Below, piece by piece: positions 1 to 8,992 of a DNA stretch of 64,000 bases. Numbering within the stretch: position 1 is the stretch's first letter; each line of letters begins with the position of its first letter. Source of the stretch: Hygrophila difformis (lineage: Eukaryota; Streptophyta; Magnoliopsida; Lamiales; Acanthaceae); the NCBI GenBank assembly GCA_030278955.1, contig JAOANR010000002.1, positions 25,964,057 through 26,028,056 of the forward strand, given 5' to 3'. The notes under the pieces were generated by a model. The model saw only the letters and a list, made by a program, of their open reading frames with translations, ran no database searches and was not told the origin of the DNA. The position numbers were made by a program, and so were the translations under genes.

Positions 1-950
1 ACTAAGTAACTTGATGCGTAAGGGGTATGAACTATATTCGTGCTACTGTGCACAACTTTGAGGCGGAAGAAAACAAGGTTGACAGCATACCAGTGGTAAG
101 AGAATACTGGATGTGTTTCCCGAGGACATTCCGGGCATGCCACCTGAGCGAGATCTTGAATTCACGATAGATCTCATTCCGGGAACCGAGCCTTTCTCAA
201 AAGCTCCGTACCTGATGGCACCACTGGAAATGAAGGAGTTAAAGGAACAACTCGAGGAGTTACTGCAGAAAGGATACATAAGACCGAGTACTTCCCCATG
301 GGGAGCACCGGTTTTATTTGTTGAGAAGAAAGACGGAGGATTACGTCTTTGTATAGATTATTGGGGGTTAAACCAAGTGACCATCAAGAATAAGTACCCT
401 CTGCCGAGAATTGAGGATCTGTTTGATCAACTGAAGGGAGCTTCAGTATTCTCGAAGATCGACTTACGATCTGGGTATCACCAGTTGAGAATCGCCGAGA
501 AAGACATTCCGAAGACGGCGTTTCGAACTCGATATGGCCACTACGAGTTCACAGTGTTATCCTTCGGGTTAACAAATGCTCCAGCAATGTTCATGAACCT
601 CATGAACAATGTATTTCGAGAGATGTTAGATCAGTGCGTAGTGGTGTTCATTGATGACATCCTGATCTACTCGAAGAGCGAGGAAGAGCATGCCCAACAC
701 TTGCACCAAGTGTTAGGGACCTTGCGAAAGAATCAGCTGTACGGAAAATTGTCCAAATGCGATTTTTGGTTGAAGGAGGTAGCATTTCTTCGACACATAG
801 ATCCGCTGATGGAGTTTCAGTGGATCCGGCAAAAGTTTCTGAAGTGACAGAGTGGGCAGCGCCAAAGAGCCCAACTGAGATAAGGAGTTTCCTTGGATTA
901 GCCGGGTACTATAGACGGTTCGTGAAGGATTTTTAGAAAATTCCACGTCC
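1..950 (+). pseudogene. Element A: protease-RT linker and reverse transcriptase (broken)
   Basis: This is the RNA-templated DNA polymerase region of element A. The longest open part, 113-847, begins in the conserved [14 protein letters not shown] segment and carries the fingers/palm blocks, including the catalytic FIDDILIYS (the YxDD-type motif) near 650-675. Compared with G, one base is gained near 45 and one lost near 105, so the frame upstream of 113 is disturbed and then recovered. A conserved Arg in the CIDYRGLN block is Trp here. Near 797 bases are missing relative to G, so the end of the 113-847 frame is read out of phase, and the thumb region (about 850-950) continues in another frame with an internal stop near 933. 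Family assignment is secure; activity is not expected. Confidence 0.9.
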
Positions 951-1614
951 TTTAACCCAGCTACTGAAGAAGGGAGTAAAATACGTGTGGACAGAAGCGT
1001 GTGAGGCTGTGTTTCAAGAGCTAAAGAAACGACTCACAACCACACCCGTATTGACGCTACCATCAGAGAATGGTGACTTCGAAGTTTACAACGATGCTTC
1101 GAAGGAAGGTTTAGGTTGTGTCATGATGCAAGACTCGAGGGTCGTTGCATATGCATCACGCCAACTGAAACCTCACGAGAAAAATTATCCGACACACGAC
1201 CTGGAGTTGGCAGCAGTCTTTTGCTCTAAAATATGGAGACATTATCTTTACGGGCGAAAGTGTCGAATGTTCACCGACCACAAGAGCTTGAAGTATATAT
1301 TCACTCAAAAGGAGTTGAATCTGAGACAGCGAACGTGGTTGGAACTTATTAAAGATTATGATATGCAGATATCCTACCACGAAGGGAAGGCGAATGTGGT
1401 AGCCGATGCCCTAAGCCGGAAAACCCAACACGTGACAAACTCGTTGGCAATTCCGCCGGCATTGTACATGGATTTGGCAAGATTGGATGTGGAACTTTTG
1501 CACCCGGGCACAGTGAGTGTAACGATCAACGCGATGGTTGTAAAAACTCCAATATTGGACGAGATTCGACTCGCCCAACCGGGCGACGTGAAATTGGAGA
1601 GGATAAATGAGTAA
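951..1614 (+). pseudogene. Element A: RNase H domain
   Basis: This domain degrades the RNA strand of the RNA/DNA hybrid during reverse transcription. The open stretch 985-1614 keeps all four acidic landmarks of a Ty3/gypsy RNase H: the Asp of NDASKEG, the Glu of DLELAAV, the Asp of FTDHKSL and the Asp of [10 protein letters not shown] base change gives NDAS where G and H have SDAS, and the stretch after DLELAAV differs locally (FCSK for FALK). The frame stops at 1614 (TAA) in the tether before integrase. It is open for about 209 codons but is separated from reverse transcriptase by frameshifts, so no complete polyprotein can be made. Confidence 0.88.
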
Positions 1615-2811
1615 ATTGCCGAGGGAAAGGCAATAAGATGCAATCCATGAGGATGGAAGCATTCGCTTCAAAGGAGATGGTGTGTGCCTCAAAAGTGTGC
1701 CGAGCTGAAGCTAAGGTTGATGAGTGAAGGGCACAACACACCATATTCAGTGCATCCCGGAGGTGACAAACTTTATAAGGATCTGAAGAAGATCTACTGG
1801 TGGCCGGGAATGAAGAAGGAAGTGGCAGACTTCGTGGCGAAATGCCTCACCTGCCAAAGGGTTAAGGCAGTGCGACATAAAGCCTTAGGACTGATGCAAC
1901 CACTGGAGAATCCAAGTTGGAAGTGGGATAGCATCTCGATGGACTTTGTCTCGGGATTACCACGATCACCTAAGGGCATGAACAAGATTTGTGTGATTGT
2001 GGATAGGCTAACGAAGACGGCCATATTTATCCCAATGAAGGACACGTGGACTATGGACCAATTGGCCCGAGCCTACATTGATAATGTGGTACGACGGCAT
2101 GGAGTACCACATGACATCATTTCTGACAGAGACAGTAGATTTGTCTCTCATTTTTGGACGGAGTTACAAAAAGCTCTCGGTACTCAAATCAAAATGAGCA
2201 CAGCATTCCACCCAATGACGGATGGACAAACTGAGAGAACGATCCAAACACTGGAAGACATGCTTAGAGCATGTGTGTTGGAGTTTAAGGGAAATTGGGA
2301 AGCTCATTTACCCTTAATTGAGTTTTCCTATAACAATAGCTACCATGCTAGCATTGGCATGGCACCTTTCGTAGCGTTGTATGGACGAAAGTGCCGAAGC
2401 CCGTTGAGCTGGGAAGAAAACGATAAGTCTGTGGTAGTGGGACCGCAACTTGTCGAAGATATGGCTCAACAAATAAAGGTTATTCAAGCAAAAATGAAAG
2501 CCGCTCAAGACCGTCAGAAGGGTTATGCTGACGTGAGACGACGAGACCTAGAATTTCAAGTGGGAGATAGGGTCATGCTAAGGATATCACCCATGAAGGG
2601 GGTGATGCGCTTTGGCAAACGAGGGAAGTTGAGTCCTCGATACATAGGACCTTATGAAATTCTAGAATGAGTCGGAAATTTGGCCTATCAACTGGCTTTA
2701 CCGCCACAACTAGATCGAGTTCATAACGTCTTCCATCTCTCACAACTAAAGAAATATGTGCCAGACCCGACACTGTTCCAAACCAACACCGACACAGTTA
2801 TGGGGACATAA
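1615..2811 (+). pseudogene. Element A: integrase, chromodomain deleted
   Basis: This region would insert element cDNA into the genome. Open from 1684 to 2670, it shows the HHCC zinc region (the His of SVHPGGDK and the CLTC pair) and the three catalytic acids: Asp in MDFVSGLP, Asp in ISDRDSRF, Glu in TDGQTERT. The GPY-type motif PRYIGPYEIL follows. A stop (TGA, where G has CGA) closes the frame at 2670. After the VFHLSQLKKY segment the sequence jumps straight from one CCCGAC to the final TDTVMGT codons: the 195 bp that encode the chromodomain in G are absent. The lost segment in G is bounded by direct CCCGAC repeats, which explains the deletion. Without the chromodomain, chromatin targeting would be lost. 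Confidence 0.9.
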
Positions 2812-2818
2812 CTGAAAT

Positions 2819-3047
2819 CTTAAGGGGGAGAGGATGTCACACCGCGTATTTTCCATGTACTTTTGTAAGCAACCAAACAAATTCAAATTGTTTTGAACTA
2901 CGTTATGGCTTGATCCCTTCACAGGGTACGTAGGCAGCTTAGAAGTTTTAATTCTAAGTTCAGTCACCAAATAATACAATAAACAAAAGGATTCGTTCTT
3001 AACACGAGAAAAGCCGAAACACAACTTCGAGGACGAAGATGATTCTT
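2819..3047 (+). other. Element A: relic polypurine tract and relic U3 head
   Basis: Eight bases after the pol stop comes CTTAAGGGGGAGAGGA (2819-2834) followed by TGTCACACC (2835 on). In element H the matching tract directly precedes the true LTR start. The following ~150 bases (TTCAAATTGTTTTGAACTACG, then GATCCCTTCACAGGG and AAGTTCAGTCAC) match the first ~150 bases of H's LTR. In A the real LTR starts only at 3061, so this block is old U3 sequence now left in the internal region. It contains a short inverted repeat, TTCAAA-(4)-TTTGAA. Confidence 0.75.
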
Positions 3048-3060
3048 AAGGAGGGTAGAC
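3048..3060 (+). promoter_or_regulatory. Element A: active-position polypurine tract
   Basis: AAGGAGGGTAGAC sits immediately before the LTR start TGTAATACCC at 3061, the position where plus-strand DNA synthesis is primed. The same tract, with leading CTT, sits at the same place in G and (reverse complement) in both units of C. Confidence 0.8.
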
Positions 3061-3648
3061 TGTAATACCCGAGAATTTTGCAACATAAAATAAATAAATA
3101 AATAAAATAAATAAATAAATAAACAATAAATAAAACAATAACAATAAATAAATATAATAAATGAATAAAGATAATACATAGATAAGGAAATGGGAAATGG
3201 AAGTTAATTTAAGAAGGAATTAAATTTCCAATACCCGTAAAGCCAAAGATAATTTAATCAAATAAATGGTACATGGGAACCCGACACTAATGTACTCAAG
3301 AATTCGATGCCAATATTAAATCTAGACCCGAGTAAAATTTTAGATAGGAAATCGGAGTCCGGAAACAGCCCGGAAGTCGGAATCCGAGAACATAGAAGGA
3401 TAGAAGTCCGAAAGAGATGAGGAAAGGCTCGACGGATCGCACGACCCACCCGGACCGAAGTCCAGGCGGTGACCGCGTGGTGGCCGCGCGGGGTTTCCCC
3501 TATACGGTGCGCCAAGCCCGCGCCGTCGGGCAGTAACAACCCATGCGAGATTTTCTCGCCCGAATCCGGATTTTTCGACTTCGGTTGCTCCCAAATCGAC
3601 CCAAGACTCATTGGGGCAGACTTTGGACGCCCTTTGGGTCCTTCACAT

Positions 3649-3657
3649 CTATAAATA
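3649..3657 (+). promoter_or_regulatory. TATA box of element A LTR
   Basis: CTATAAATA lies in a GC-neutral stretch just after the CpG-rich U3 block, with CCCTACAAAATCTCTCTACAC about 35 bases downstream as a likely start region. The same box occurs at the matching place in G (30882-30890, 39413-39421) and C (reverse complement, 15979-15988). Confidence 0.7.
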
Positions 3658-3973
3658 TCCCTCTCAAGTAACCCTGAACACTTTTCAAACCCTACAAAAT
3701 CTCTCTACACACCAAACCCTAATTCCAGAGTCGTCGGAGGCACGAAACCGAGAAAAAGGACTGTCCTAGACGAAAATTGGAAGGCCTCTAACGTGGTGGT
3801 AAGTTCTGATCCGATCTCTTTCCATTTGCGATTCGAAAACGAGTCCTAATACTATCCTTTTCTTTTCTACACCCCGAACCGGATCTAGAACGAAGAACCC
3901 GACGAACCGAGGAGATAAACGGTGGACTGGAAGCCATGCCTCCGAATCGACGAGCCGGGACAACGACAAATCA

Positions 3974-5339
3974 GTAAGTTAATACTTACTATGGTTTGGG
4001 TTGATTAAAACACAACCAAACGTAGAGATCTAATTAAAGAACCCTAAAATCTGTCAACGAAGAAAACCCACAGCGCAACGTTCTTGCACGATTTTTCCGA
4101 ACCCTTAAATCTGTTCAAACAAGAAAACTTAAAACACAAAAAACGTTCCTAAGACATAGATAGATCTATCTCCTGTAAAAATTTCATAATTTTTATTAAG
4201 TTTTGTTATCTGAAATCGACCCCAAACCGAACTGTTCAAAATTTAGATCTTGAAATCTTGACAGAACCATAGTCCGATCTTGTAGACGTTTTTGACAATA
4301 GATCTAGACCGATTCAGAACTTTAGTAGAACATGAAAGTTGTAGATAAATGTCTTAAGTATCATGTAGAAAATTCAGAACTTCAGTAGAACTTTAGTAGT
4401 AAAATTTCATCAAATTTGGTGTTAGTTTGCTATGGTAGATCTCGAAATTTTGAAACTGCTATGTAGAAAATTCGGACAGATTAGTAGCATGTTGAAAATC
4501 AACGTTTTTGACTTATTTCCGTAACTCGGATCGAAAAACTTAAAACACAAAACTTGTTTGTCTCTGTATTTTCGAGTCACTGGTCAAATTTCAGAATTTT
4601 CGGACTTAAAACTGATTTTAAATTAATTTTGGAGTAAACAGTGGTTGACAAAGTCAAATCTTGAAAATCTTGTTGAACCGGTGAAATTAGCCTTTAAGTT
4701 TTAAACGAGTAGAAATCTCTTTTTGAAATAAATACATGAAATCATAATTTTGGAAAAAAAATCCCCTTACAAACTTGATCAATTAAAATTAGGAGGTGAG
4801 TGCTCTACAGGGTGCCCTCCTAACGATTCACTTCGTGCCTTTATGGACGATGGTGACCCCGCACGAAATTTGAGATATGTTGCCAAAACGGTATGAGATA
4901 TATGGCCTACACTCGAGAATATCCATATGGGTTTCCCGATGCTCCGGAGTGGTACTGGGTATGGCAGATACGGCTGCGGCCGCCGGGCTACCGGCTAAAC
5001 TTGACTAGATTGCGATGCAATCGTTAAATACTTGAAATACTAAATCTTGGGTGTAATGGGGATAGTTAAAATATTTATTTATTGTTCATTAAAATTATTT
5101 AATGCTTTATTTAAATTAACTATGGCTTTTATTTAAATTATGATAAATGTGTTATTAACTAGTGCCATGAATTAGTTGTGCAAATTGGTTAGTTTATTAA
5201 ATGAAGTTATTCATGATTTATTCTTATCATGCTTTTATTTAAATATTAATTAATGGTTTTGAAACCTCACGATCATGTATGTGTTAACTTACTCAGCAAG
5301 TTGTGCTGACCCCAAACCATTTCCTTCCTTTTCTTACAG
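3974..5339 (+). other. Candidate leader intron in element A LTR
   Basis: GTAAGTTAA at 3974 fits a plant 5' splice site, and TTTTCTTACAG ending at 5339 fits a 3' splice site. GTTAACTTACTCAG about 55 bases upstream of the acceptor resembles a branch-point region. The donor, branch-like block and acceptor recur at matching places in G and C, and with more drift in H. A second donor-like site, GTGGTAAGT, lies at 3796-3804. This is inference from sequence; no transcript evidence is available here. Confidence 0.45.
4798..5022 (+). repeat. Hairpin-rich block in element A LTR
   Basis: Several short inverted repeats are packed together, among them GCCGG-GCTA-CCGGC (4982-4995) and GATTGC-GAT-GCAATC (5008-5022), plus a GCGGCCGC palindrome. 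The block ends 670 bp before the LTR end. The same block is kept in both LTRs of G. At the same distance C and H have tandem hairpin arrays of unrelated sequence. Confidence 0.6.
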
Positions 5340-5692
5340 AGTATGTGGAATGAGCATGAGCATGTTTATGCATGGGGATTTTTGGGAAACTTTATGTTTT
5401 AAATTCTTGCATTAGACTATATTATGAACGGGCCTGTTTAACCCGTGTTTTGGCCATGTTGGCCCTATTTACATTTTCCGCTGCAATAATATACTTAGAT
5501 ACTATTTTTCCACTGCATTATAATATTATTTTGAAATTTATATTGTATGGGCTATTTTAATTGTTTTAAATATTTTAAACACTGCAATACCTAGCCTTGC
5601 ATCTCTTTAGTAAGCTCGGAGAAACCGTGCCTTGCTAGGGAAGTGTGGCGGTGATATCCCGACCTAGGGTGACCAAAAACCGGGGTGTTACA

Positions 5693-6655
5693 TTTCACTC
5701 CTTATGTTGTCCTAACACAGTCCCCACTGCATTCTCACTTGCATCACACATAAATTCAAAGGCAAGCTCCAATCTGGGGATTGTACTATAGGTGCAGTGA
5801 TTAATTTTTTCCTTGAGTATCTTAAATGCATTTTCACATTCTTCATCAAATTTAAAGGACACATCTTTATGCAGAAGATTACAAAGTGGTCTGGATATCT
5901 TTGAAAAGTCTTTAATGAATCTTCTTTAAAAACCTACATGGCCTAATAAACTTCTTATAGCCTTCAACGTTTTGGGAGGTGGAAGATTAGAAATTATGGA
6001 AACTTTGGCTTGATCAACCTCTATTCCTGCTTTGGACACTTTATGATCCAATACGATCCCCTCTTGTACAATAAAGTGTCACTTTTCCCAGTTCAGCACC
6101 AGATTAGTGTCTTCACACCTTTGCAAAATTTTGGACAGATTTTGTAAGCAGTTCTCAAAGTCATCTTCAAAAACACTGAAGTCGTCTTTAATGCATTTTC
6201 CAATAAAATCTGAGAAAATGCTCATCATGCAGTGTTGGAAAGTAGCAGGTGCATTACATAGTCCAAAGGCATTCGCCTGTAAGCGAATGTTCCATAAGGA
6301 CATCTAAATGTAGTCTTCTCATGATCCTCACTGGCTATTACTATTTGGTTATAACCAGAGTATCCATCTAGAAAGGAATAGAATTGTTTTCAGAGAGTCT
6401 CTCTAACATTTGATCAATAAATGGTAGGGAAAAATGGTCTTTCCTTGTGGCAGTATTGAGTTTCCTGTAGTCAGTGCAAACCCTCCAACCCGTGACTGGC
6501 CTAGTTGCTACCTCATTTCCATGCTCATTTGTCACAATGCATATTCCTCTCTTCTTTGGCACATTTTGTGTGGGGCTTACCCATTTACTGTCTGATATAG
6601 GGTAAATTCCTGCATCAAGTAATTTGATCACCTCTTTCCTGACAATTTCTTGCAT
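5693..6655 (-). pseudogene. Element B: reverse transcriptase and start of RNase H (broken)
   Basis: Reading leftward from 6655, the sequence shows EVIKLLDAGIYPISDSKWVS, the TGWRVCTDYRKLNTATRKD palm block and PFIDQMLERL. After a break near 6368 it continues at 6303 with CNAPATFQHCMMSIFSDF and KCIKDDFSVF, then VLNWEK. The catalytic DD is still visible, but the residues just before it (VFM or VLM in relatives) are missing, so the active-site strand is shortened. Below 6067 the thumb and the first RNase H block ([15 protein letters not shown]) can be read through further stops until the junction with A at 5693. Confidence 0.85.
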
Positions 6656-6659
6656 GGGT

Positions 6660-7285
6660 GGATTTAGTCTGCGCTGTGGTTGTCTGAGGGTTTGAGTTCA
6701 TCTTCCATCAGGATTCTATGCATGCATATGTGTGGACTTATTCCTTTGATATCAGCAATTGTCCATGCAATGTGCAATTGCATGAATATGCTTCTTGAGA
6801 ATTTCCACCAGGGCTTTTTCTTGATTTTCATCAAGTTTTGATGAAATTATCACCGGAAGCTTCTTATTTTCTGCCAGAAAGGCATATTTAAGATGCTCTG
6901 GTAATAATTTCAAGTCAAGTTCTGGTGGACTTTCTATTGATGGGATTAATTTGCTGTGAGTTTTGAGGTCTACTTTTAAGTCAGGTCCTTCTGACGTAGG
7001 ATCTGTGTTATCAGTGTCATCATCAGATTGATCTGATGATGTCACGTCCTCACTTTCTGATCCTTTGTTGACTTCACCTGTCTCAGGATCAGCGAATCTT
7101 ACCGCGCACAAGTAAACAAGATTGATATCTTCATTACATGTGGGTGGGGTGAATTTGATAGTGTCTACATCAGTACCCGGCAGATAGTTGTTGCCTTCAT
7201 TTTCATCCCCATTTTTGCTATTATATCCTATCCCCTCCCCTATTACATTTCTATTGTTTAATACATCAAATGGATAACGTGACAT
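6660..7285 (-). pseudogene. Element B: acidic protease-RT linker
   Basis: An open frame of 177 codons (7285 to 6752) matches in layout the linker of E and F: an acidic, Ser/Asp-rich middle (SDQSDDDTDNTD) followed by the conserved SPPELDLKLLPEHLKYAFL that introduces reverse transcriptase in Athila elements. It ends in a stop at 6752, and the rest of the join to reverse transcriptase (to 6660) needs a frame change. No enzymatic role is expected of this region. Confidence 0.75.
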
Positions 7286-7799
7286 TTGAGCATATCAAAG
7301 GTAATTTGTTGGTCATCCACTTGAAGCTTTATTATTCTGTTCTTGGCATCTATCATTGCTCCTGCTGTCACGAGTAATGGTCTTCCCAGTATGATTGGAA
7401 TTTTGGCATCTTCTTCAATGTCCCAAATTATGAAGTCTGCAGGAAAGTAGAGTAAGCCGGTCTTCACAATGATATCTTCAAGAATTCCTTCTGGGATCTT
7501 AGTTGATTGATCAGCAAAGTAAAGCCTCATATTGATTGTCTAATATTTCCCAGACGAAGCCTCTTTGCCATTGGAAAAGGCATTACATTGATGCTGCTTC
7601 CCAGGTCACACAAGTCTCTCCCGACCTCTTGGTTTTGGATTGGTAATGGTAACGTGAAGCTTCCTGGATCTTCCAATTTTCGTGGTATCCTATGTTGAAT
7701 GACCGCACTGCAATTTTGGTTCAAAATGACCAGCTGTTGCTCCTCTTCCTTTCTTTTCCCTGAAATTAGCTCTTTTAGAAATTTAGCATATGATGGCAT
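7286..7799 (-). pseudogene. Element B: aspartic protease
   Basis: Two overlapping open pieces (7799-7527 and 7530-7258) together cover an Athila-type retropepsin, which cuts the polyprotein. The first carries the active-site segment LCDLGSSINVMPF, in which DLG stands where most retropepsins have DSG or DTG; this is usual for Athila. The second carries PADFIIWDIEEDAKIPIILG, matching the second hydrophobic block of the family. A small frameshift near 7528 separates them. The active-site residue is kept, unlike in E and F, where a stop lies right after DLG. Confidence 0.82.
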
Positions 7800-8992
7800 T
7801 TCAGAAATAAGTTCTACCAGTGGAATTGGAATCTCAATAGTCTAAATTTTTTTCAAGGAATTTTTTGAATTTTATTTCCTGTAGATCATTTTTAGCCTTC
7901 CAGGTATGGTACCCTAGGCATGAATCCATCTTGCGGAACTTGTTTATCACCTGTAGGGTCAGAGTTTTTATTACCTCCCTCCTTAGCCCTATGGGTGGAC
8001 TTATTTGTTACAGTCACATCCCTACCCTCTTCTTTGTCATTATTTCCTTCAGCACGAACTTCTTCCTCATTTTTCCCCACTTCCTCCTCAGTCAGAACAT
8101 CATGAAATTGTTGTTTCAGCAATTTTTCTCTTTTCTTTTCAAACTTTTCATCTCTTATTTTCTTTCCTCCTCTTAGAGTAACTGCCTTACACTGAGGGTT
8201 TGTTTCAGATGCACTTGGTAATTTTCCTTTTTCCCTATGCTGTAATAAATCGGCCATCTCAGTCACAAAATTCTCAACATTATTTATAGATGCTTAAAGT
8301 TGGTTTGTTTCTTTCTGCTGATTGATGAACTCATTCAATGCTTCAATTGGTTGAGTAGGTTATATCTGCTACAGATGATGGAGCTAGTGGTTGAACAGGT
8401 TTTGATGGAAAGTGTGCATAGATGGGTGTAAATGGTGCCCTTGGCTGATTTGGGTATAGAAATGGTCTTGGTGGAAATTGTTGTTGATGTGGATATAATC
8501 GGTGTTGAGGTCTGAACTGCTACTGAAATGTTGCTATTGTGGTTGTTGATTCAGTTTCTTAGCTGGAGAATTTAGGCGATGATCATTCTGTGCATTGTTA
8601 TTAGCATAACTCAAACTCGGATGCTTGTTCTGGAAACCAGTGCAATTACAACTCTCATCTTGTGGAGGTGATCCTTGAATCAGAGGGCACTGATCGTTTG
8701 GGTGTGGCCCATAGCATAACCCCCATTGAAAGGGTTGTTCCAATGCTATTGGTTGAAGCATCATGATAGGTTGTTGATGCATCTGCTGATTACCACTTTG
8801 AGCTAGCAGTAAATCTGAAATTTGTTTTGTCAGTGTTGCAGACTCCTTCTCGGTTTTATCAGTCTGGATTGCATAGCCCTTTCTTGGTGGAGAAGTTGGT
8901 TCATCATCTGGCAACACTACCCTACTAGCAGTCATTATGTCTATTGTGGCCCATGCTTTTTCCAAATTCATCTGGAGTAATGAATCTCCACT
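7800..8992 (-). pseudogene. Element B: C-terminal half of gag
   Basis: Read leftward from 8992, the first piece (to 8534) continues the gag frame of the other B fragment and contains LCYGPHPNDQCP, a zinc-knuckle remnant in which the expected first Cys is replaced by Trp (QWGLC). It is followed by a Gln/Pro-rich, low-complexity stretch (about 8530-8350) with stops, and then a charged piece (8266-7892) containing NPQCKAVTLRGGKK, the conserved block that precedes protease in Athila gag. An open frame appears to start inside the adjacent C LTR at 9052, but that start is an accident of the junction. Confidence 0.8.
8988..8992. repeat. Left target-site duplication of the C array (CCACT)
   Basis: CCACT directly precedes the first base of the C array at 8993 and is repeated at 19198-19202 directly after its last base. 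A 5-bp duplication is what Ty3/gypsy integration leaves. Confidence 0.92.

Larger units (their letters stand above)
1..5692 (+). mobile_element. Tekay/Del-type Ty3/gypsy element A, left end outside window
   Basis: The window opens inside pol of a chromovirus-type LTR retrotransposon. Order is reverse transcriptase, RNase H, integrase, a relic polypurine tract, a second polypurine tract and a full 3' LTR. The LTR begins TGTAATACCC and ends GGGTGTTACA, an imperfect inverted pair typical of this group. Pol has several frameshifts and stops and has lost its chromodomain, so this copy is dead as an autonomous element. It lies inside Athila element B: bases from 5693 onward resume B's RNase H on the minus strand. 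The 5' LTR, gag and protease lie left of the window, so the target duplication cannot be checked; the right flank would be TTTCA at 5693-5697. Element G is its closest relative here. Confidence 0.93.
3061..5692 (+). repeat. Element A: 3' LTR (2632 bp)
   Basis: It begins TGTAATACCCGAGAATTTT and ends CCGGGGTGTTACA; rearranged pieces of the same LTR type occur in G and C. From left to right it holds an (AAAT)n-rich stretch (about 3085-3170), a CpG-rich block (about 3425-3540) including CGACGGATCGCACGACCC at 3430-3447, a TATA box at 3649-3657, a conserved GTCGTCGGAGGCACGAAACC about 75 bases later, splice-like signals, and a hairpin-rich block (4798-5022). I see no open reading frame of substance. 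Transcription would start near 3680. Confidence 0.92.
5693..8992 (-). mobile_element. Athila-type element B, distal piece (gag end to RNase H start)
   Basis: Read on the minus strand from 8992 down, this carries the end of gag, protease, the protease-RT linker, reverse transcriptase and the first part of RNase H, where element A interrupts it at 5693. Its upstream piece lies at 19198-19969, beyond the inserted C array; the gag frame resumes exactly across the CCACT target site. Motifs such as FCNAPATFQ-like and FPLPFIDQMLERL-like blocks place it in the Athila lineage, clearly diverged from E and F. Many stops and frameshifts make it an old relic. Confidence 0.88.

Noticed and set aside
3061..3180. 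AT-rich stretch as a possible matrix attachment region or replication origin
   Set aside because: It is an (AAAT)n microsatellite of variable length at the start of A, C and G LTRs; nothing beyond base composition supports a specific role.
5372..5560. Small hydrophobic 62-codon frame near the A LTR end (similar at 32486-32713)
   Set aside because: Lies in conserved U5 DNA, but the product is not kept between A and G apart from nucleotide identity; no support as a gene.
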